A DNA stretch of 12,281 nucleotides from assembly GCA_002440145.1 (NCBI GenBank), contig DJRS01000101.1, positions 1 through 12,281 on the forward strand, given 5' to 3'. This document shows, piece after piece, positions 6,878 to 12,281 of this stretch (positions within the stretch are counted from its first letter, which is position 1; each line of letters starts with the position of its first letter). Source of the DNA: Verrucomicrobia bacterium UBA6354 (lineage in GTDB: Bacteria; Verrucomicrobiota; Kiritimatiellia; RFP12; UBA1067). The translations under genes and the position numbers were made by a program. Under the pieces are notes generated by a model. That model was not told where the DNA came from. It saw only the letters and a program-made list of their open reading frames with translations, and made no database searches.

Positions 6878-8326
6878 ATGAAAATCGCGATTGCCTATCC
6901 GCCTTTGGCGAGCGAGAAGGGAGTCCCGCTTCTTACCCAGAACCGCCAGTTCCAGTGGTTTTCGCGTCCGACCTACATTTTTCCCGTCGTGCCGGCCACG
7001 GCGGCCACCATGCTGAAAAAGGCGGGGCACGACGTGCTCTTCCTGGACGGGATCGCCGCGGAGCTGTCGCCGGAAGCGTTCGAGACGCGGCTTTCGGCGT
7101 TCGCGCCCGACTTGGTCGTCCTTGAAACGAAGACGCCCGTCGTCAAACGACACTGGCGGTGGATAGACGCCTTCAAGAAGCGCAGCCCGGCCCGGGTTGC
7201 GCTCGTGGGCGACCACGCGACCGCCCTGCCCGAGGAATCCATGCGCGCGTGCGCCGTGGACTACGTTCTGACGGGCGGCGACTGGGACTTCCTGCTTTCC
7301 AATCTGATCCGTTCGCGCTTCGACCCCCGGGATTTCGAGCCGGGAATCTGGTATCGCGACGCGGCGGGGGAGATCTGCAATACGGGAAGATTCCGGCTCG
7401 ACCACGATTTGAATTCCGCGCCGTGGATCGACCGCGACCTCGTGCACTGGAAGCTGTACGCCGAGAAGAACGGCAACTTCCGCCGCACGCCCGGCACCTA
7501 CATCATGTCCGGACGCGACTGCTGGCACGCGAAATGCACCTTTTGCAGCTGGACGACGCTTTATCCGACCTACCGTACGCGCAACGTCTGCGACGTGGTG
7601 GACGAGATCGACTGTCTCGCGACGCGCTACGGCGTCAAGGAGATCATGGACGATTCGGGGTCGTTTCCGGTCGGGTCCTGGCTGAGGACCTTCTGCGAAG
7701 AGATGATCCGCCGCGGGCTCAACCGCAAGGTCCGCATCGATTGCAACATGCGTTTTGGCCGTCTCAAGGCGGCGGATTACGCCCTCATGCGCAAGGCCGG
7801 CTTTCGTTTGGTCCTTTTCGGCGTGGAGTCCGCCAACCAGGAGACGCTGGACCGGTTCTGCAAGAAGATCACGGTGAAGGACGTGGAGGAAGGCGCGAAG
7901 TGGGCGAGCGAGGCGGGGTTGGACGTGCATTTGACCTTCATGTTCGGCCATGCGTGGGAAGGTCCGGCGGAAATCGCGAAGACGGTGGCGCTGGCGCGCA
8001 AGCTGCTGGCCGATGGACATGCCTCCACTTTGCAGTGCACCTTGACGATCCCTTACCCCGGCACGCCGCTTTTCCGCGAATTGGACGCGGCAGGCGGTCT
8101 GGCCACGCGCGATTGGGACGCGTACGACATGCGCCGCGCGATAACCCGGACGCCCTACGCGACCGAGGCGCAGATCAAAGAAGCGATCAGATCCGTCTAC
8201 CGCGGCTTTCTGCAGCCGCGTGCGCTTTGGCACCGTCTGACGACGACGCGCAATCTGTTCGATTTCTCCTTCTACTATCGCGGACTGCGCGCGCTGATCG
8301 GGCACTTGCTGGATTTCAGAAACTAA
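6878..8326 (+). CDS. Cobalamin-binding radical SAM enzyme with CX4CX2C motif
   Basis: This 482-residue protein has the architecture of B12-dependent radical SAM enzymes, which often methylate unactivated carbons. Residues 1-150 resemble the cobalamin-binding Rossmann domain: MKIAIAYPPL, a ligand-type loop LDGIAAEL, and GDHATALPEE (111-120); the DxHxxG motif of methionine synthase is absent, as usual in this class. The radical SAM barrel begins near 205. Its cluster motif is C215-WHAK-C220-TF-C223, with four residues between the first two cysteines rather than three. IMDDSGSFP (256-264) and GVESANQETLDRFCKK (315-330) are typical SAM-binding segments, and IPYPGTPLF (391-399) is typical of this group. 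It starts nine bases after the barrel gene. Substrate is unknown; no hopanoid, bacteriochlorophyll or peptide precursor gene is adjacent. Confidence 0.88.
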   Translation: MKIAIAYPPLASEKGVPLLTQNRQFQWFSRPTYIFPVVPATAATMLKKAGHDVLFLDGIAAELSPEAFETRLSAFAPDLVVLETKTPVVKRHWRWIDAFKKRSPARVALVGDHATALPEESMRACAVDYVLTGGDWDFLLSNLIRSRFDPRDFEPGIWYRDAAGEICNTGRFRLDHDLNSAPWIDRDLVHWKLYAEKNGNFRRTPGTYIMSGRDCWHAKCTFCSWTTLYPTYRTRNVCDVVDEIDCLATRYGVKEIMDDSGSFPVGSWLRTFCEEMIRRGLNRKVRIDCNMRFGRLKAADYALMRKAGFRLVLFGVESANQETLDRFCKKITVKDVEEGAKWASEAGLDVHLTFMFGHAWEGPAEIAKTVALARKLLADGHASTLQCTLTIPYPGTPLFRELDAAGGLATRDWDAYDMRRAITRTPYATEAQIKEAIRSVYRGFLQPRALWHRLTTTRNLFDFSFYYRGLRALIGHLLDFRN

Positions 8327-8346
8327 TTTACGATGGAGGTCTCCCC

Positions 8347-9570
8347 ATGTTGCAAGTCAACGAAAACTACGAGAAGATTCAAGCCAGTTATCTCTTCACG
8401 GAAATCGCGCACCGCGTGAACGCGCACCAGGCGGCGCACCCGGACGCCAAGATCATCCGCCTGGGCATCGGCGACGTGACGGAACCCCTCGCGCCCGTCG
8501 TCCTCGCGGCGATGCGCAAAGCCGTGGACGACGAGGGTGCGCGCGCGACGTTCCACGGCTACGGGCCCGAGCAGGGCTACGCGTTCCTGCGCGAGAAGAT
8601 CGCCGCGGTCGATTTCGCCGCGCGCGGCATCGACGTCGCCGCGGATGAGATTTTCGTCTCGGACGGCGCGAAGTGCGACTGCGGCAACATCCAGGAGCTC
8701 TTCGACAAAAACGTCAAGATCGCGGTGGGCGACCCCGTCTACCCCGTCTACGTCGACACGAACGTCATGGCCGGACGCACGGGCGCGAACGAGGGCGGCC
8801 GCTATGCGGGGCTCGTCTATCTGACCTGCAACGCCGCGAACGGCTTCGTCCCGGAGCCCGAAGCCGCCGGGGACGCGGATGTCGTCTATCTGTGCTACCC
8901 CAACAACCCGACCGGCGCGGTGGCGACGAAAGAGCAACTTCAGAAGTGGGTGGACTGGGCGAACGCCAGAAAAGCCCTCATCCTGTTCGACGCGGCCTAT
9001 GAGGCGTTCATTCGCACGCCGGGCATACCGCACTCGATCTACGAGTGCGCCGGGGCGCGTTCCTGCGCGATCGAATTCCGCAGCTTCTCCAAGACGGCGG
9101 GCTTCACGGGCATCCGGTGCGGCTATACCGTCGTACCGAAGGGACTCGTCGCGTACGATCGGGCCGGCCGGGCGGTCGAGTTGCGCCCCATGTGGGCGCG
9201 CCGCCAGACGACGAAGTTCAACGGCGCCTGCTATGTCGCCCAGCGCGGCGCGGAGGCCGTTTACACGCCCGAGGGGCAGGCGCAGACGAAGGCGACGATC
9301 GATTTCTATCTGGAGAACGCCAAGCTCGTGAAAGAAGCCCTCGCGGCGCGCGGTTTTGCCGTCACGGGCGGGACCGATTCGCCCTACTTGTGGGTTGACG
9401 TGAAGGGCGACAGCTGGGCCTTCTTCGACAAACTCCTGAAAGAAGCGAACGTCGTCACGACGCCCGGCGCCGGATTTGGCCGTGCGGGCGAAGGCTATAT
9501 CCGCATTTCGGCGTTCAATTCCCGCGCGAACGTGCAAGAGGCGATTGCGCGTCTTGTGCAGGTCCTCTGA
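8347..9570 (+). CDS. dapL: LL-diaminopimelate aminotransferase
   Basis: DapL converts tetrahydrodipicolinate directly to LL-diaminopimelate using glutamate as amino donor, bypassing the succinylase and acetylase steps of lysine and peptidoglycan synthesis. It is a cytosolic, PLP-dependent fold type I aminotransferase. The 407 residues match the family length. IIRLGIGDVTEPL (36-48), FHGYGPEQGY (69-78), ISDGAK-like VSDGAKCDCGN (104-114), GDPVYPVYVDTNVMAGR (128-144), CYPNNPTGA (183-191) and FDAAYEAFI (214-222) are all characteristic. The PLP lysine is K249 in SFSKTAGFTG. The start is fixed by GGAGG at 8335-8339, seven bases before the ATG. The protein matches the DapL family better than generic aspartate aminotransferases because of its N-terminal segment and DTNVMAGR. 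DapL is restricted to certain lineages, including PVC bacteria. Confidence 0.95.
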   Translation: MLQVNENYEKIQASYLFTEIAHRVNAHQAAHPDAKIIRLGIGDVTEPLAPVVLAAMRKAVDDEGARATFHGYGPEQGYAFLREKIAAVDFAARGIDVAADEIFVSDGAKCDCGNIQELFDKNVKIAVGDPVYPVYVDTNVMAGRTGANEGGRYAGLVYLTCNAANGFVPEPEAAGDADVVYLCYPNNPTGAVATKEQLQKWVDWANARKALILFDAAYEAFIRTPGIPHSIYECAGARSCAIEFRSFSKTAGFTGIRCGYTVVPKGLVAYDRAGRAVELRPMWARRQTTKFNGACYVAQRGAEAVYTPEGQAQTKATIDFYLENAKLVKEALAARGFAVTGGTDSPYLWVDVKGDSWAFFDKLLKEANVVTTPGAGFGRAGEGYIRISAFNSRANVQEAIARLVQVL

Positions 9571-9603
9571 TTCGCCATACTTCCCCTTGGAGGCTTCGAG
9601 CCC

Positions 9604-11193
9604 ATGAAAATCGTAGATTGCGACTACTTTATCGTCGGGTCCGGCATGGCCGGGCTTGTCTGTGCGCTCCAACTCGCGGACAAAGGCAAAGTCGTCCTTG
9701 TCACGAAGGAGCGCCTGAAGGACTGCAACTCCAATTTCGCGCAGGGCGGCATCTGCTGCGTGATGGACCCGGCGGACTCGTTCGACAAGCATGTGAAAGA
9801 CACCATGATCGCCGGCGCCTGGCTGGGCAAAGAAGACGTGGTGCGCGAAATCTGCGAGCATGCGCCGGAGGGCATCCGCTACCTCATCGACTGCGGCGTC
9901 AAATTCGCGAAGAAGAAGGACGGGTCGTGGGACTTGACGCGCGAGGGTGGACACTGCGAACGCCGCATCTTCCATGCCGGCGACATTACGGGGGAGAAGT
10001 GCGAAGCGGCGATAATCCGTCGCGCCAGGGCCTGCGGCGCCGACTTGCGCGAACACACCATCGTGATCGACCTCGTCATGTCCAAGCGTATCGGCCTGAA
10101 AGGCGAGAACCGTTGCCTGGGCGCCTATGTGATGGACAAGGCCACAGGCGAAATCTATGCGATCCGCTCCCCCAACACGATATTGGCGACGGGCGGATGC
10201 GGCAAGGTCTATCTCTACACCTGCAACCCCGACACGGCGACGGGCGACGGCATCGCGCTCGCCTGGCGGGCGGGCGCGGCGATCGAAAACATGGAATTCA
10301 TCCAGTTCCACCCGACGTGTCTGTTCCATCCCCAGGCCAAACGCTTTCTGATTTCCGAAGCCGTGCGCGGCGAAGGCGCCGTGCTCGTCGACAAGAACGG
10401 GCGCGAGTTCATGCAGAAGTACGATGCGCGCGGATCGCTCGCGCCGCGCGATATCGTCGCGCGTTCGATCGACTCCGAGATGAAGCGCACCGGAGACGAC
10501 TGCATGTACCTCGATATCCGTTCGAAGGGGCGCGCCTATCTGATGAACCGCTTCCCGAACATTTACCACAAGTGCATGGAGTTCGGCATCGACATGGCCA
10601 AGGACCTCATCCCGATCGTCCCCGCCGCCCATTACACCTGCGGCGGCATCCAGGCGACGACCGACGGGCGCACGTCCATCCCCGGGCTTTCGGCCATCGG
10701 CGAGTGTGCGTCGACCGGGCTTCACGGAGCCAATCGCCTGGCCTCCAATTCGCTGATGGAGGCGCTCGTCTGCGCGCACCTGGCGGCGAAACGCCTCGGG
10801 GCGCGTCCGGATAGATTCCGCGCCGCGCCTCCCGCCATACCCGCCTGGCGCATCGGCAACGCCGTCCCGCCGGACGAAGCCGTCCTGGTGGCTCACATGT
10901 GGGACGAGATCCGCCGCCTCATGTGGGACTATGTCGGCATCGTGCGGACGAACAAGCGCCTCGCGCGCGCGGCGCACCGCATCAAGACCTTGCGCCGCGA
11001 GATCCGGGAGTACTACTTCAAATACCTCGTCACGCCCGACACGCTCGAGCTGCGCAACCTGGCCGTCTGCGCGGAGCTGATCGTGCGTTCCGCCCAGAAG
11101 CGCCATGAAAGCCGCGGTCTCCATTATACGCTGGACTACCCCCATACGGCGAAGAAGGCGCGGCAGACCGTCATCCCCGGCTTCCAATATTGA
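9604..11193 (+). CDS. nadB: L-aspartate oxidase
   Basis: NadB oxidises L-aspartate to iminoaspartate, the first step of de novo NAD synthesis, in the cytosol with FAD. This 529-residue protein has the N-terminal FAD dinucleotide fold (FIVGSGMAGLVCAL, 9-22) and SNFAQGGI (43-50), the NadB version of the flavoprotein signature. EFIQFHPT (231-238) carries a conserved active-site His, LAPRDIVAR (279-287) the catalytic Arg, and HYTCGGI (343-349) with GLHGANRLASNSLMEAL (372-388) complete the core. The C-terminal helical domain ends in RGLHYTLDYP. These features distinguish it from fumarate reductase and succinate dehydrogenase flavoproteins. A GGAGG at 9589-9593 lies ten bases before the ATG. The partners nadA and nadC are not in the window. 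Confidence 0.94.
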   Translation: MKIVDCDYFIVGSGMAGLVCALQLADKGKVVLVTKERLKDCNSNFAQGGICCVMDPADSFDKHVKDTMIAGAWLGKEDVVREICEHAPEGIRYLIDCGVKFAKKKDGSWDLTREGGHCERRIFHAGDITGEKCEAAIIRRARACGADLREHTIVIDLVMSKRIGLKGENRCLGAYVMDKATGEIYAIRSPNTILATGGCGKVYLYTCNPDTATGDGIALAWRAGAAIENMEFIQFHPTCLFHPQAKRFLISEAVRGEGAVLVDKNGREFMQKYDARGSLAPRDIVARSIDSEMKRTGDDCMYLDIRSKGRAYLMNRFPNIYHKCMEFGIDMAKDLIPIVPAAHYTCGGIQATTDGRTSIPGLSAIGECASTGLHGANRLASNSLMEALVCAHLAAKRLGARPDRFRAAPPAIPAWRIGNAVPPDEAVLVAHMWDEIRRLMWDYVGIVRTNKRLARAAHRIKTLRREIREYYFKYLVTPDTLELRNLAVCAELIVRSAQKRHESRGLHYTLDYPHTAKKARQTVIPGFQY

Positions 11194-11217
11194 GCCCGTC
11201 CGCGGCGCGGTCGCTGT

Positions 11218-12222
11218 ATGCCGAAGATCCTCTTGCTGTCTGTCGTCCTCTTCTGCACGTTGGTCTCCGGCGCGGCCGTGGTGGTCGCGCCGGGCCCCTT
11301 TGTGCGCGGCACGCCCGTCTCGGTCGATCCGCGCGCCGTGGCGGAAGCCCTGCCGCTCGCGATCGCCGGCGCCCGCGTCTACCATGACGCCCTCCTGCGC
11401 GCCGCGCGGCATGCCGCAGACCTGCGCCGGAAGGGCATCGCCGAAGTCCCGCCATCGGAAAACGCACGCTATGTGCTCGATACGGCGGGTTTGGGAGAAG
11501 TTGTCTTCAACGACCGCGGCGAACTCTACATCGACCGCCGCTTCGTGTCGGACGAGGACATGAAAACCGTCCGGGCGATTGAACGGTGGATCGCCAAGTG
11601 GTTTCCGCGGCAGACGGACAAACGCCGCGTTGCGCGGCAACATGCCGGCGGGGCGGGACTGCCCGTCTTTTGCGGCTTCGAGGAAGCTCGCTACCAACGG
11701 CACGACGCCCTGATTGCACGGCTCGTGGCCGATTTCAACGCCGACAAGGCCGCCTGGTGCGGCGGAACCGCCGCGCAGGCGCGGCGCATCGCCGACTTGA
11801 CGCCCGACCTCGTCAAGGCGCATATGATCGAGGAGTCCGGCGGCAACGGTCCGCGTTCGCTCGCCGCCTGGTCGGTCGACCCCCTGCAAGTCAACGTCCC
11901 CGGAGACTGGGGCGCGGAAAAGGAACTCGTCGGACTCTCCAAACCCGCTCGACGCAACACCGGCACGGCGGAAGGCAACATCCGCGCCGCCATCAAGTAT
12001 CTGTCGCGCAAGGGCTTCTCCGCCGCGGCGCGCCCCGCCGCGGAACGTCCGAAGGGATACTTCGACGGATGGAAAGAAGCCCTGCGCCGCTATAACGGAC
12101 GCCGCGACCGCACAGATACCGACCGTTACTATTCGGACGAGTATGCCGACAAGATTTTGCGACGCGCGGCGAATCCCGACACGTTCGTGCCCGTGGAAAT
12201 CAAGTTGGCGGCCGGAAAATAG
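11218..12222 (+). CDS. Secreted lysozyme-fold / lytic transglycosylase-like protein
   Basis: This 334-residue protein begins with a likely signal peptide (residues 1 to about 19, MPKILLLSVVLFCTLVSGA) and no lipobox Cys, so it is probably periplasmic. Residues 30-190 form a region I do not recognise. From about 195 the sequence resembles a lytic transglycosylase domain: LVKAHMIEESGGN (198-210), where E206 occupies the catalytic Glu position before SGG; AAWSVDPLQVNVPGDW (216-231) in place of the usual GLMQ segment; EGNIRAAIKYL (252-262); and ALRRYNG (288-294) followed by YADKIL (309-314). By family analogy it would cleave peptidoglycan glycan strands. The start lacks a clear ribosome binding site and lies 24 bases after nadB. 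The match is by motif order, so the enzymatic assignment is tentative. Confidence 0.7.
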   Translation: MPKILLLSVVLFCTLVSGAAVVVAPGPFVRGTPVSVDPRAVAEALPLAIAGARVYHDALLRAARHAADLRRKGIAEVPPSENARYVLDTAGLGEVVFNDRGELYIDRRFVSDEDMKTVRAIERWIAKWFPRQTDKRRVARQHAGGAGLPVFCGFEEARYQRHDALIARLVADFNADKAAWCGGTAAQARRIADLTPDLVKAHMIEESGGNGPRSLAAWSVDPLQVNVPGDWGAEKELVGLSKPARRNTGTAEGNIRAAIKYLSRKGFSAAARPAAERPKGYFDGWKEALRRYNGRRDRTDTDRYYSDEYADKILRRAANPDTFVPVEIKLAAGK

Positions 12223-12226
12223 CCCC

Positions 12227-12281
12227 GAAATTGCATGTTGAAGAGGGACGGCAAGATTCAACCTAGAAATCGCAGTTGAAG
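12227..12281. repeat. Two imperfect copies of a 16-17 base element, cut by the window end
   Basis: GAAATTGCATGTTGAAG (12227-12243) and GAAATCGCAGTTGAAG (12266-12281) align with one substitution and one single-base gap, at a period of 39 bases. Between them TTCAAC (12257-12262) is the reverse complement of the GTTGAA in both copies (12237-12242 and 12275-12280), so two alternative hairpins can form. The second copy reaches the last base of the window, so the full extent of the array is not visible. No T-run follows, so this is not a standard terminator. Confidence 0.5.

Noticed and set aside
5624..8305. An 893-codon stop-free frame on the - strand opposite the secretin end, the barrel gene and the radical SAM gene
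   Set aside because: Same compositional artefact: no motifs, Arg-rich, and it spans three well-supported + strand genes.
8306..8334. TTGCTG / TACGAT as an internal promoter for dapL
   Set aside because: The predicted transcript start would fall after the GGAGG ribosome binding site at 8335-8339, removing it from the mRNA, and both boxes are weak.
9554..9581. TTGTGC / CATACT as an internal promoter for nadB
   Set aside because: Both boxes are weak (three and four of six matches) with a 16-base spacer, no better than expected by chance.
8323..12261. A 1312-codon stop-free frame on the - strand, covering dapL, nadB and the lysozyme-fold gene
   Set aside because: The + strand genes have clear family motifs throughout. 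The opposite frame is rich in Arg, Ala, Val and Asp with no recognisable domain and runs straight through intergenic gaps. It is explained by strong G/C third-position bias.
12227..12281. A CRISPR array at the right edge
   Set aside because: Only two short imperfect copies (16-17 bases) are visible, with indel differences between them and no cas gene in the window. It is kept as an unexplained repeat only.

Overview
This window is GC-rich bacterial DNA with every convincing gene on the + strand. G/C dominates third codon positions, which is why long stop-free shadow frames occur on the opposite strand. The organism is Gram-negative: it encodes an outer-membrane secretin and an outer-membrane beta-barrel protein. 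It makes diaminopimelate by the DapL shortcut and uses a class II (zinc) fructose-bisphosphate aldolase. Together with GC content and gene style this points to the PVC superphylum, with a Kiritimatiellota or Verrucomicrobiota-like genome as my best guess. That placement is an inference from gene content; no rRNA or phylogenetic marker was compared.

Layout. Bases 1-288 hold no recognisable gene, only GC-rich hairpin-prone sequence with a nine-C homopolymer. A family 8 glycosyltransferase follows (289-1266) with a plausible promoter of its own. After about 210 bases comes a clear sigma70-type promoter, a short perfect hairpin at the predicted mRNA 5' end, and the aldolase gene (1479-2477), closed by a strong intrinsic terminator (2490-2532).

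From 2577 to 12222 seven more genes run head to tail with gaps of at most 33 bases and one ATGA overlap. They are purM, a purine-type phosphoribosyltransferase, an orphan secretin, a DUF481-type beta-barrel protein, a cobalamin-binding radical SAM enzyme, dapL, nadB and, last (the eighth member counting purM), a secreted lysozyme-fold protein. I see no terminator inside this run, so it may be one long transcription unit, though internal promoters cannot be excluded. The final 55 bases contain two imperfect copies of a 16-17 base element 39 bases apart, cut by the window edge.

How the genes relate. purM and the phosphoribosyltransferase pair de novo purine synthesis with salvage. dapL supplies diaminopimelate for lysine and peptidoglycan, and the terminal lysozyme-fold protein probably acts on peptidoglycan. 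nadB starts NAD synthesis from aspartate. The secretin and the beta-barrel protein form an outer-membrane pair in the middle. The radical SAM enzyme is the least predictable member: its iron-sulfur motif is CX4CX2C rather than CX3CX2C. The best candidates for something new are this enzyme, the minimal orphan secretin with its barrel partner, the 5'-terminal hairpin on the aldolase mRNA, and the truncated repeat at the right edge.
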